Positions 13,146-20,967 of a stretch of 22,832 bases of DNA are shown piece after piece (within the stretch, counting starts at the first letter, position 1; every line of letters begins with the position of its first letter). This stretch comes from a virus: IMG/VR virus record IMGVR_UViG_3300021961_000681, positions 1 to 22,832 of that record; one strand, given 5' to 3'. A program made the position numbers and the translations under genes. The notes under the pieces were generated by a model. The model was not told the DNA's origin. It did no database searches and was given only the letters and a program-made list of their open reading frames with translations.

Positions 13146-15335
13146 CATTCTGTCAAACTCTACTGACGGTTCCATTTGTTGTGGTTGTGTACGCATTTGA
13201 AACTGTTCAAAAGTTTGATTAACTCTTTCGATAAACGCCTTAGCAGGTTCTATGAACTGCTCGCCGTAATCTTTTTCAACCATGGTTAATACAGCGGTTT
13301 CGCCTTTGGGAAATTCGCCTGTTTCTCTGTCATAGTAACTTAGTATAAATTCGCCCAGGGGAGCCTTTTGCTCTTTTACTGCTTCGTCATCTTTGCCCGT
13401 GGCTTTTTTAATAGCAATGTCTTTGGCCTTCATGTAATCATCTGAATCAACATCGCCGTCTTTGTCTAGGTCTTTGCCTTTGGCTTCTTGTACGTTCATT
13501 TCAATCCACTGCATTAATGGATATAGTGTGTTAACGATTTCGTTTCCAAAACGTGCATCTTTGCCCGAGCCTGGCTCACGCTCCATGCCTTTTGCTTTTT
13601 TACGCAGTTCAATTACAGGTGCTATAACTTGTTTAAATTTAGCATCACTGGTATTTGCGTTATTGTCTAACCAGCTCATAACATCATATACATCGTTTAC
13701 ATACATGTTGGCTAGATTGCCTTCGTATTCGCCGTCGCCTCTTTCAATGCTTTTACCTATTTTACGTAGGTTGCCTAGTGTCTCAATTGCATCTTTTGAT
13801 GTCTTAATGTATGCTTCGTCTAGGTCTTTGCCGCCATCCGCCACACCTTGAGGCTTCTCATTCCATTGATCGGCATAGGATTTTGTGGTTACATCCTCGT
13901 TGTTATAATCATAAACAATAAACTGGTCAACTTTTTTACGGGGCACATCTATGTTGAAGCCCTCACTGTCCATGAACTGCTCAAACTCACTCACATTGTC
14001 TTTTGAGACATAGATAAAATAATCTTTGCCTTCATTCTCGGCAGGAATAATTTCTGCCATTTCTTTACATTTACTGCAACGTCCGATATTGCCGTCTGGC
14101 TCTCCCATAATAGGAGCATCGCAACAGTTGCTTACGCCTTCTTCTGATTCTGTTTGAGCCGCTTCGCCAAACTGACCCATCATGCGCTCAAAGCCTTGCT
14201 CTAGTTCAATTTCTTCTGGTACGCAGTTAGGAACTTCTTTGCCGCCTTTTTTCTTATGGCCTACCATCTTGTAGCCTTTCCAACAAGGATCGTCTGCGCC
14301 GCCTTTCATTTTCCCAGCTTCTTCTAAGTCGTCTGGACCTAATACTTTAGCCTTTGTAGCCTCTGATACTAGTTTATAGATATATGGGAATACATCTTTT
14401 AGTTCTTCGTTGAACTGACGAATGGTTAATTGGTCAATCCAATTTTCAGCAACATCTGCTGGAACTTCTTCCATGACTGGAGATTCAAAACCTTCAAATG
14501 CTTCTTTGTAGTATGCAGTACGTTGTAGTTGTTCAATAGTTTTCTTAACTGTACCAATACGTTCTTTAACTACATCCATGTAGCCTGCTAGGCTTTCTGC
14601 CATTACTGCTGAACGACCCATATAAGTTTTAAACTTACGTAGTTTGTTTAGTTCTTCGCTTAGACTTACAATATAGTTACCAAAATCATCGTATGGCTTG
14701 CCGCCTTCGCTTACATGACGAGCCATTGCTCTTGCACCGTTTAGGTGTTTATAAGGATACTTAAAACGCTCACCTTCTGAGCTTTCAATGTAGATTGAGC
14801 CAACATGCTGAGTGCGACTCGCTGCTAATTCTTGATTAATATTTTCTGTATGCCTGACAACAATTCTTGCATTGTCTACATTTTGATAACTAACACGGCC
14901 AGTGCCGTACATTTTTGACTCCGTCATGGTTCCTTCTCCAGGGCGATTTTTTGCTAAGAATTTATAATCTCTTTTATCTAAATTAGATTTATTAATATCT
15001 CTAATATCAAACTCTAATCTACGTTTCTTTCCAAAAACTCGAAGTTCTTTTAAAAAGTTATACCAATTTTTTTGCGTAAGTTGATCTTCGTTTGTAATAA
15101 AATCTTTTGAAAAAATTACTGTGAGTTTATTTTTTTCTGTATTATTAGGATCTTCAGAAATATTTACACTTACGGTACCTAGCGTTTTTCCGTTATCTGT
15201 ATAATCAAAATCGAAAAATCTAGCAAGTTTTGGCATATCCGTAACATTGCCGCTAGCGTCGCCAACAGTTATCTTAGAGAAACGTCCTCTGAGCTTATTA
15301 AATAGATCTTCAGCAATATTTTCTAATTTCATCAT
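13122..15335 (-). CDS. Large probable virion-associated protein with zinc-ribbon-like and calcium-loop-like motifs (737 aa)
   Basis: The function is not recognised. Segments in order: an N-terminal mixed alpha/beta region (1-130); a region with GSIYIESSEGERFKYPYKHL near 179-198, of a type I associate with structural proteins of marine T4-like phages; a helical region; DPCWKGYKMVGHKKKGGK ... PNCVP (349-373); a CC-x14-C-x2-C zinc-ribbon-like cluster (404-423); LDKDGDVDSDDY (623-634), which looks like an EF-hand or dockerin calcium loop; and the C-terminus FDRMRELAGLR. Two ATGs are adjacent at the start. A CATAAATA motif lies four bases before the first, and no Shine-Dalgarno sequence is seen. 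It sits directly after gp17. A late virion or scaffold-associated role is inferred from location and late motif. Confidence 0.8.
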   Translation of the reverse strand: MMKLENIAEDLFNKLRGRFSKITVGDASGNVTDMPKLARFFDFDYTDNGKTLGTVSVNISEDPNNTEKNKLTVIFSKDFITNEDQLTQKNWYNFLKELRVFGKKRRLEFDIRDINKSNLDKRDYKFLAKNRPGEGTMTESKMYGTGRVSYQNVDNARIVVRHTENINQELAASRTQHVGSIYIESSEGERFKYPYKHLNGARAMARHVSEGGKPYDDFGNYIVSLSEELNKLRKFKTYMGRSAVMAESLAGYMDVVKERIGTVKKTIEQLQRTAYYKEAFEGFESPVMEEVPADVAENWIDQLTIRQFNEELKDVFPYIYKLVSEATKAKVLGPDDLEEAGKMKGGADDPCWKGYKMVGHKKKGGKEVPNCVPEEIELEQGFERMMGQFGEAAQTESEEGVSNCCDAPIMGEPDGNIGRCSKCKEMAEIIPAENEGKDYFIYVSKDNVSEFEQFMDSEGFNIDVPRKKVDQFIVYDYNNEDVTTKSYADQWNEKPQGVADGGKDLDEAYIKTSKDAIETLGNLRKIGKSIERGDGEYEGNLANMYVNDVYDVMSWLDNNANTSDAKFKQVIAPVIELRKKAKGMEREPGSGKDARFGNEIVNTLYPLMQWIEMNVQEAKGKDLDKDGDVDSDDYMKAKDIAIKKATGKDDEAVKEQKAPLGEFILSYYDRETGEFPKGETAVLTMVEKDYGEQFIEPAKAFIERVNQTFEQFQMRTQPQQMEPSVEFDRMRELAGLR

Positions 15336-15339
15336 AATG

Positions 15340-15347
15340 TATTTATG
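15340..15347 (-). promoter_or_regulatory. CATAAATA late-promoter-like motif before the 737-aa gene
   Basis: The minus strand reads TTGACATAAATACATTATGATG. The motif ends four bases before the first ATG and seven before the second. It lies immediately after the gp17 stop codon. Confidence 0.45.
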
Positions 15348-16928
15348 TCAATAGTTAGTAGATATGAATATAGGCATAGGTTCGATATAATCTATTTCCC
15401 CGTCTGCTTGGCTAAATGTGTTATATATTCTTGGATCCCAGTCTTTCAATACATCCATCATTCTTATAGTTAATAGTGTAGCACTAATTAAATCGTCAGT
15501 CATACCTGTTTTAGCTTGAAAACTAGATCCTGTTGCTACAAACCCTTTAAGCTCGCTAATTAAGGGTTTAGAGTGTACTATCATTTTGTCGTTTTCGATC
15601 ATGGTTTTAAGTCTTGAACAAGCCGTAACTTTGGACGAATGGGTAGTGTTAAAACCTTTGCGGAACTTTCTAACGTGTCCTTTTCGTATGGGCTCGCTAA
15701 CAAACAAACCAGGGATATTTTCTTCCCCAAAGTCATTGATAACAATAAGTGCGGCTTCTCCCAGGCCATTATTTTCTACACTCCAATATATTCCTCCAGG
15801 ATTTTTAGTTTCTTCTGCAATATAAGCACAAATATCTCTTAATACTCTAATCTGCCCAGGTATTGCTGTAGTATTATGTTGCCATTCTGCTACTTGTTCG
15901 TATGTAGGTAGTTCAATAACTTGAATTGCGGCAGAGTCGCCCCCTGTTCCCATACTTGGATCTAACGCTATCGCATACGTATATTGATCAGTTGGTTTTT
16001 TATACCATCGTGTTTGTCCCATATTGAGGAATGGAGTTTTTCCCTCCATGGTAGCAAGTTTAATAGAGTTGATTAATGTTTCATCAAATACTAAGAATTC
16101 ACAACCGTATTCACGACGGAATTTTTCTTCGCCAATACGACCGATTTCTTCATCACGCCATTTTTCATCCCTGTCAGGATGTTCTTCCCAACTTGCTCTA
16201 AATGCATGAAAGCCGTTGATGCCTACGTCACTTTCGTTACCATACTCGTCAAACTTTTGTTCTGCTTGTTTCCAAATAGTAGCAAAAGTGTCTTCGTCTG
16301 AGTTAGGAGTTGAAGTAATAATAGCACGACCACCAGTTGCCAGCGTAGGTGATATTGAAGTCCAAAATTCTTCTGCAATGTTCGGTTGCACGAATGCAAA
16401 CTCGTCACAGTATAGTAATGATATGGACATACCACGTCCTGTGTTGCCCGTTGTTGTTTGACTTACAATACGTGATCCGTTTTCAAACTCCATGCTACCT
16501 TTGTTATAACTTGTAACACCTGCTCTAATGTAATCCGGACACGTTTCATACACATAGCGTATACGTGCCATAATTTCCTGCGCACCCGTGTACTTGTGTG
16601 CAGCAATTAGTATAGTTTGATCTGGATGGAACATTGCATACCATGCAAGATAGATGGCAGCACAGGTCGTTTTACCCGTCTGTCTAGGCATCATGTTGAT
16701 GTTAAAGCGATGGTTGTGATAGCTATGCATTAAACGTAGCTGATACTCGTAAGGATCAAATAACAACTTACCTCTTACAGGATGTTGTATGTAGGCAAAG
16801 TGTCTTGCAAAATGCAGATAGCCTTCATCGGGATCCATGCACCTTGCAAGATCCTCTATCTGTGCATTTGTAAATGTTTCTTTTTGATTGGCTTTTTTAA
16901 TTAAAACGCCGTCAAGTGATTTACTCAT
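15348..16928 (-). CDS. gp17: Terminase large subunit (gp17): packaging ATPase and nuclease
   Basis: The 526-residue large terminase is shorter than T4 gp17 (610 aa). The ATPase domain shows the adenine-binding region near YEYQLRLM, Walker A PRQTGKTT (81-88), Walker B LLYCDEFAF (171-179, with catalytic E176) and coupling motif TSTPN near 206. The C-terminal RNase H-fold nuclease has ALDPSMGTGGDSA (D323), an ENN acidic position near 385 and TDDLISA (D478/D479). It powers DNA translocation into the prohead and cuts headful lengths. The start lacks a clear Shine-Dalgarno sequence. A terminator-like hairpin lies just upstream, so gp17 may depend on its own promoter or read-through; only a weak GTAAATA match is visible there. 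Confidence 0.97.
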   Translation of the reverse strand: MSKSLDGVLIKKANQKETFTNAQIEDLARCMDPDEGYLHFARHFAYIQHPVRGKLLFDPYEYQLRLMHSYHNHRFNINMMPRQTGKTTCAAIYLAWYAMFHPDQTILIAAHKYTGAQEIMARIRYVYETCPDYIRAGVTSYNKGSMEFENGSRIVSQTTTGNTGRGMSISLLYCDEFAFVQPNIAEEFWTSISPTLATGGRAIITSTPNSDEDTFATIWKQAEQKFDEYGNESDVGINGFHAFRASWEEHPDRDEKWRDEEIGRIGEEKFRREYGCEFLVFDETLINSIKLATMEGKTPFLNMGQTRWYKKPTDQYTYAIALDPSMGTGGDSAAIQVIELPTYEQVAEWQHNTTAIPGQIRVLRDICAYIAEETKNPGGIYWSVENNGLGEAALIVINDFGEENIPGLFVSEPIRKGHVRKFRKGFNTTHSSKVTACSRLKTMIENDKMIVHSKPLISELKGFVATGSSFQAKTGMTDDLISATLLTIRMMDVLKDWDPRIYNTFSQADGEIDYIEPMPIFISTNY

Positions 16929-16942
16929 ATAACTATTTACTC

Positions 16943-16970
16943 AGAAAAATAGGCACCGTAGTGCCTATTT
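16943..16970 (-). terminator. Rho-independent terminator between the 219-aa gene and gp17
   Basis: On the minus strand AAATAGGCAC, loop TACG and GTGCCTATTT form a perfect 10-bp stem. The T-rich end continues as TTC, giving five consecutive T's. It lies 26 bases after the end of the 219-aa gene and before gp17, which would reduce transcription into gp17. Confidence 0.7.
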
Positions 16971-16996
16971 GAAACGTCCCATCCCGAATGGTAGTT

Positions 16997-17656
16997 TTAT
17001 TTTTTAAAAGGATTCTTCTTTTTGTCAGCAATAGCTTTTTTCATTGGCTCTTTTTTATTGCCGTCTTTGTCCATATCTAGGAAGTCTGGTTTTGCTTTCT
17101 TTTCGCTTAATGCTTTTAATAGACGTGCTTTGATAGTTTCAACAGCCATTGGATTGTCGCCGTCTTGTGCTTTTTTATACATTTTCTTTTTGCGATTAAT
17201 ACCACCAGAAAGATCATTTAACATAGTGTTATGATCTGCATATTCTTCGTCTGGTTCATTCTCCCATTCTTCAATATCACTTGCGATTGACGGATCTTTA
17301 ACTCGAATGTCTGAAGGATGCTTTTCGTGATGTAGGTCGTCGCCGCCCGCCATTAGTTCTTCAGTGTCCATGTATTCTTCATTAGGACGATTGTCTGCGC
17401 CTTCACCGGGAATCATCGGCTCGTCGTCAACGATATTACGTAGTCTTTCCATATCCATACGCATTGGCATCATTTCTGGATTAACTGGCTGTGCTGCCTG
17501 AAGTCCTGCATTTTTCATCATATTGATTAAATCAGCAACATGATCCTTGCCAGTGGCATTAAGACTGATATTCATTGATACCGGAGTGCCTTCCTGTTGG
17601 CCCATTGGTGCCATTCCACATTCTTCTAGAGACTCTAATAACTTTTTCATTTCCAT
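16997..17656 (-). CDS. Probable virion or prohead-associated protein (219 aa)
   Basis: No function is recognised with certainty. The protein is highly charged and low in hydrophobic content. It begins MEMKKLLESLEECGMAP, then SMNISLNATGKDHVADLINMM near 27-47, an acidic middle with EEWENEPDEEYADHNTM near 130-145, DLSGGINRKKKMYKKAQDGDNP near 149-170, and a basic end with DMDKDGNKKEPMKKAI and KNPFKK. The DKDG element resembles the calcium-loop-like motif of the 737-aa protein on the other side of gp17. I recall proteins with this tail in the virion blocks of marine T4-like phages. The start has a good AGGAG six bases upstream, and the gene is followed by a terminator. A scaffold or capsid-associated role is inference. 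Confidence 0.8.
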   Translation of the reverse strand: MEMKKLLESLEECGMAPMGQQEGTPVSMNISLNATGKDHVADLINMMKNAGLQAAQPVNPEMMPMRMDMERLRNIVDDEPMIPGEGADNRPNEEYMDTEELMAGGDDLHHEKHPSDIRVKDPSIASDIEEWENEPDEEYADHNTMLNDLSGGINRKKKMYKKAQDGDNPMAVETIKARLLKALSEKKAKPDFLDMDKDGNKKEPMKKAIADKKKNPFKK

Positions 17657-17657
17657 T

Positions 17658-18152
17658 TTATTTCTCCTGGGTAGCGTCAGTGCGCTCTTTACGTGCTTTT
17701 TCTAACTCTTTAAGTAGATCCATCACTCTGTTATCGCCTACTGACTTTTGGGCACTTTCGCCGCCCAACTCTTCTGTTGTTAGAAGGGTTTGATATTCTT
17801 CAGCTTCTTTAGTTTGCTGGTATAATTCTTGTGGTTCATTAGGATTTCTAACAATAATATGTGATTGATGTATAGTACAGCAATTGCCAATATATTCTTG
17901 TAGTACCTGTACAGTTGTAGGATAGTTTAGTTCTATTTCAAAATAGGTTACTTCGGTATTTTGAAGTTGTGGGAAATCTAACGGTCTTTCCTGTATAGGT
18001 GTTTTTTTTCCTTGACTCATTTTTTCTACGCCGTATTTTTGTAGGCAAGTTTCTAAATGGTCAACAAAACCTTCAGGTAGTTCTCCTGCAACTCCTATCT
18101 TAAATGGATAGGTTTTTTTTGATTCTATTAGTATATCTTTAAATGATCTCAT
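17658..18152 (-). CDS. Conserved protein of unknown function in the packaging block (164 aa)
   Basis: The function is not recognised. The N-terminal ~105 residues look like an alpha/beta domain (TYPFKIGVAGELPEGFVDHL; TEVTYFEIELNYPTTVQVLQ; SHIIVRNPNEP). This gives way to a charged helical tail ending LLKELEKARKERTDATQEK. It has no membrane or signal sequence. An AGGATC Shine-Dalgarno-like element precedes the ATG, and a GATAAATA late motif 30 bases upstream overlaps the end of gp16, so late expression is likely. It lies between the small terminase and the 219-aa gene, which suggests a head or packaging role. Confidence 0.8.
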   Translation of the reverse strand: MRSFKDILIESKKTYPFKIGVAGELPEGFVDHLETCLQKYGVEKMSQGKKTPIQERPLDFPQLQNTEVTYFEIELNYPTTVQVLQEYIGNCCTIHQSHIIVRNPNEPQELYQQTKEAEEYQTLLTTEELGGESAQKSVGDNRVMDLLKELEKARKERTDATQEK

Positions 18153-18181
18153 TGCGCATTGATCCTAAATTCTTATATATG

Positions 18182-18682
18182 TTATTTATCTTTACCTAGA
18201 CCTTTTAGACGCTCTAAGAGACTGTTGCGATCAGTTACTACATATCCTTCCCCATTGATAATACCAGTTGGGGGTGTGTCTTCCTTGTCTAATTTTTCTT
18301 TTTTAAGTTGTAGTTCAACCATTTTAAGTTTTTTATCTAATTTAGCAACTTTAGCATCAAGACTAGTTTTAAGCATATTACCTGCAACTTCCATTACTCT
18401 GCCAGCATATCTTGCTTCTACATTCATTCCTAAATCCATTAGGTCTTCGTATGCAGCCATTGCTTTATCTGCTATTTCATTTAACTCAGTATCTGCCATT
18501 TCGCCAAGTCCTTTTACTTGAGGCAATGCAGCAGAAATTTTATCAAACTCAGCTATGTCTCGAAAAGTTTTTTCTTGTTCAGCAATTTCATATTTTTTTT
18601 GTTCACGCTCTTGCTTTTCTGCGTTCTGAACTATTTCTTTGCTGTCTGGTAGATTTAACAAGTCTTCTAATTTTTTAGTCAT
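18182..18682 (-). CDS. gp16: Terminase small subunit (gp16)
   Basis: The 166-residue protein is nearly all helical and matches T4 gp16 (164 aa) in size and layout. It has a charged N-terminal arm, a central helix pair including LMDLGMNVEARYAGRVMEV (residues about 75-95), a lysine-rich coiled-coil helix LDKKLKMVELQLKKEK near 115-130, and a flexible tail. The small terminase forms rings that recognise DNA and stimulate gp17. Here it lies two genes upstream of gp17, separated by the 164- and 219-aa genes, unlike the direct 16-17 adjacency in T4. A GATAAATA late motif 31 bases upstream overlaps the gp4 stop. The ribosome-binding site is weak (AAAGAG). Confidence 0.82.
   Translation of the reverse strand: MTKKLEDLLNLPDSKEIVQNAEKQEREQKKYEIAEQEKTFRDIAEFDKISAALPQVKGLGEMADTELNEIADKAMAAYEDLMDLGMNVEARYAGRVMEVAGNMLKTSLDAKVAKLDKKLKMVELQLKKEKLDKEDTPPTGIINGEGYVVTDRNSLLERLKGLGKDK
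18183..18190 (-). promoter_or_regulatory. GATAAATA late promoter for the 164-aa gene
   Basis: The motif lies 30 bases before the ATG, giving a leader of about 24 bases with an AGGATC element. It forms the last sense codons of gp16 (GAT AAA, then the TAA stop). Confidence 0.6.
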
Positions 18683-18713
18683 ACTCTTTTTTCCACTAAT
18701 AATATGCTACTAT

Positions 18714-18721
18714 TATTTATC
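18714..18721 (-). promoter_or_regulatory. GATAAATA late promoter for gp16
   Basis: The motif lies 31 bases before the gp16 ATG and contains the TAA stop codon of gp4 (GA-TAA-ATA). Confidence 0.6.
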
Positions 18722-19154
18722 TTCTTCTACCATTGTGGAATATATCATGCTCACCCACTATGCGAAATAGAACACCTTGCTGCTTGCACCATGCTCTTGC
18801 AGCTTCCCATTTCGCTTGATTCACTACCCAACTTGCTTGATTGTGCTTGCTGCGACCAAGTTTTTCTTTAATAGTTTGATTTTCAGGTTTAACTTCAATA
18901 ACTTCTATTCGTTGTTTTCCGTTTTTATCAGCATAAACGATAAAAAAATCAGGTACGTATATTGTGTGTTTACCGGTTAGTGGATTTCTATAAGGTATTT
19001 TAATTGCTTCGCTTGCCCATTGTTTTATAGCAGGATGCTCGTCGCAGAATTTCATAAAGGCAAATTCCCAGCCAGACCTATAAGTTGGTGTTCTATTGCC
19101 TACATACTTTGAAGGATTTTTGAGATTGAACTTTCCCTGAGCGTAATGTGCCAT
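18717..19154 (-). CDS. gp4: Head completion nuclease-fold protein (gp4)
   Basis: The 145-residue protein matches T4 gp4 (gp50/gp4 head-completion protein, about 150 aa). It begins AHYAQGKFNLKNPSKYVGN, then YRSGWEFAFMKF (E30), and a PD-(D/E)xK-like core with VPDFFIVY (D69) and VIEVKPENQT (E87, K89). A basic helix with SKHNQASWVVNQAKWEAA follows. The family is needed to finish DNA-filled heads before tail joining, and the nuclease-like core is intact here, so it may trim or process packaged DNA ends. It starts one base after the 122-aa gene ends, indicating co-translation. The C-terminus is arginine-rich. Confidence 0.88.
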   Translation of the reverse strand: MAHYAQGKFNLKNPSKYVGNRTPTYRSGWEFAFMKFCDEHPAIKQWASEAIKIPYRNPLTGKHTIYVPDFFIVYADKNGKQRIEVIEVKPENQTIKEKLGRSKHNQASWVVNQAKWEAARAWCKQQGVLFRIVGEHDIFHNGRRR

Positions 19155-19155
19155 C

Positions 19156-19524
19156 TCAAACTACAATGTTCCTTTCTTCGTATAGCTCTATTTTAGAAAC
19201 TCTGTAACCTATGGTACTACTTGCAGATCTGTTTAAATTTAAAATTTGTGCAACGACATTACTTAACTGTACATCAGTTATACCTTTTAGCGTGTCAATT
19301 AATTCAAAAGCAGGAATTTTATCAACCCCTGCTTGCTGTAGTATTAACGATGCAGTATTAACCGCTGCAACTTCGTCAAAGCCTCTTTTTTGAAAATATC
19401 CAACAACAGCATCGATTTCTGCAGGAGTATAGTAGATTTCTTGATTAAAATACCTATTAAGCATACGACTTGGTTGATTTGATTTGTCTTGTACTGCTTT
19501 TTGTAAGCTGCTACTTGTTGCCAT
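19156..19524 (-). CDS. Conserved structural-block protein of unknown function (122 aa)
   Basis: This small helical protein begins MATSSSLQKAVQDKSNQPSR, followed by LNRYFNQEIYYTPAEIDAVVGYF and a hydrophobic helix region including PAFELIDTLKGITDVQLSNVV. It ends in a short beta-like segment. It sits between the 445-aa tube-fold gene and gp4, with a GAGG Shine-Dalgarno sequence upstream, and starts nine bases after the previous stop. I recall proteins with a similar start (SSLQ.AVQ..SN.PSR) in marine T4-like phage structural operons. A neck, tail or head-completion role is likely from context, but none is proven. Confidence 0.8.
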   Translation of the reverse strand: MATSSSLQKAVQDKSNQPSRMLNRYFNQEIYYTPAEIDAVVGYFQKRGFDEVAAVNTASLILQQAGVDKIPAFELIDTLKGITDVQLSNVVAQILNLNRSASSTIGYRVSKIELYEERNIVV

Positions 19525-19533
19525 GAATTAACC

Positions 19534-20871
19534 TCAGTTTGATTTAATTGCTTCGCTTGCAATTTGTAATACTTTTCTATTACCATTTTCTGCCATAGAA
19601 ATAATTTCTTGTTCTATAGCCGTTTGTTCTGCTGTTGTAAGATTATTAAAATCTCCAAAATTTCTACTATTCCAATCGCCGCTATATGCACCAGTTGCTA
19701 GTACTCGTTTAACCGTTGCATTAAGTGCAGGTCTATTAGTTGACAATTCTCTAGATACTAGATTAGCATCTAGAGTTCTAGTTGATGCAATAGTATTATT
19801 CCTTGCAGTATTTGTTGAAAGTCCTGATATTCTACTAGAATTAGTACCTATTCCTGTACTTCTCGATGCTCCAGTATCCCTTTCTCTAGCGCCACGAGGA
19901 GACGGAAACAGTATTTGTCCTAATCTATTAATTTGTCTGCCTTCTTTGCTAGTGTTTAGTATAGAAGTGAGTATTCCTCGAGGGTCTTTTCTTCCACTAG
20001 AAATATTTCTAAATATTCCGCCAAGTGCATTTATACCTTGATTGTCATACTTGTCAAATTGGGGGATAACTACAGGTTCAATAGTTCTAACTCTACCAGA
20101 CTCATAACCTTGAAATGCTTCTAAAGTTGTTAATGGACTATGCACTTGGTCGTAACGTGTTTCTTGGTCTGTAAATCCTACAGGCTCTTGTCCGCTTTCA
20201 ATATTGCCGTTATTGTATAAAACTCCCTCGTATGCAACCATCATACGATTTTCCATTATTCCAGCGCCTTCACTGTAAGCTAAGTTATCGTGACCCCATG
20301 CAGTTAGAATAGGGTTGACAAGAGTGTATGAAAACCAATTGTGTCTTGAAAGTTGATATATTCTTATGTAACTAAAGAATGGTCCATTGTGCCCATTATC
20401 TAAGCCGTACTTAGGCACTTGTCCTTTAAATTTATCCCTCGGACCAAAATCTAATGGTCTACCTCTATCATTTTTATGGCCATCTTTAAAATAATATTTG
20501 TAATATTCTTCTAACATGGCTCTAGTTAAGCCAGTATTATCATCGTGCAACGTTATGGTAATTTCATCATAGTCTATTCTAGTTTGCACACGTTTTTTTC
20601 TGTTATATTGCTGTTTAGTAGTAACTTCTGCTTTAAATTTTGGCAGGTCAATACTTTTTACTAGTACACCTAGTTCTTTTCTGTACGTAGAACTATTTGC
20701 AATTTTATCATAAGGAGCTGCATATTCAAATACTACATGGTATAAGAATTTACTTTTAGGACCTAATGCATGTCCGTGCTCAGTAAACAGTTGCATAGCA
20801 TGACGTGCATCTCTAAGATGCAATTCGCTATCACTGTTAATTAAATATAAGTCTGTTGCTCCGATTCCCAT
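19534..20871 (-). CDS. Tail-tube-fold protein, probable baseplate/tube initiator or cap (gp19/gp48/gp54-like, 445 aa)
   Basis: Residues about 41-225 look like a T4-type tail-tube domain: KFLYHVVFEY, LGVLVKSIDLPKFKAEVTT, KQQYNRKKRVQTRIDY and EITITLHDDNTGL. This is the strand pattern of gp19, also used by the baseplate proteins gp48 and gp54. A region rich in Ser/Thr/Asn/Arg follows (about 325-385), then a short helical end. It lies directly downstream of gp19. Proteins of this size with one tube domain plus an extension fit the tube-initiator or tube-cap role that nucleates tube polymerisation on the baseplate. Which of gp48 or gp54 it corresponds to cannot be decided by eye. A GATAAATA motif ends five bases before the ATG. 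Confidence 0.78.
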   Translation of the reverse strand: MGIGATDLYLINSDSELHLRDARHAMQLFTEHGHALGPKSKFLYHVVFEYAAPYDKIANSSTYRKELGVLVKSIDLPKFKAEVTTKQQYNRKKRVQTRIDYDEITITLHDDNTGLTRAMLEEYYKYYFKDGHKNDRGRPLDFGPRDKFKGQVPKYGLDNGHNGPFFSYIRIYQLSRHNWFSYTLVNPILTAWGHDNLAYSEGAGIMENRMMVAYEGVLYNNGNIESGQEPVGFTDQETRYDQVHSPLTTLEAFQGYESGRVRTIEPVVIPQFDKYDNQGINALGGIFRNISSGRKDPRGILTSILNTSKEGRQINRLGQILFPSPRGARERDTGASRSTGIGTNSSRISGLSTNTARNNTIASTRTLDANLVSRELSTNRPALNATVKRVLATGAYSGDWNSRNFGDFNNLTTAEQTAIEQEIISMAENGNRKVLQIASEAIKSN

Positions 20872-20876
20872 AATAA

Positions 20877-20884
20877 TATTTATC
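20877..20884 (-). promoter_or_regulatory. GATAAATA late-promoter-like motif before the 445-aa tube-fold gene
   Basis: The motif ends five bases before the ATG and follows a terminator, so this gene needs its own promoter. If the usual start-site distance holds, the mRNA would be nearly leaderless. Confidence 0.5.
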
Positions 20885-20907
20885 CTGAGAGAATAACCGC
20901 GTAGATA

Positions 20908-20943
20908 ATAAAAAAGCGAGAACTATTTTCATAGTCCCCGCTT
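20908..20943 (-). terminator. Rho-independent terminator after gp19
   Basis: On the minus strand a 13-bp stem (20931-20943 with 20914-20926, two G-T wobbles) closes on a GAAA tetraloop and is followed by TTTTTTATT. It lies 25 bases after gp19 and would end the abundant tail tube transcript. Confidence 0.85.
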
Positions 20944-20967
20944 AGTTGAATGCCAACGTTAAGTGTA

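Noticed and set aside
13462-13851. A 129-aa plus-strand open frame
   Set aside because: It lies wholly antisense to the 737-aa gene, has no family signature, and no convincing gene is on this strand.
15348-15365. TTGACA next to the 737-aa start as a sigma70 promoter
   Set aside because: No acceptable -10 lies 16-18 bases away; only the late-type motif remains plausible.
18159-18521. A 120-aa plus-strand open frame
   Set aside because: It is antisense to gp16, with serine-rich low-complexity translation typical of shadow frames.
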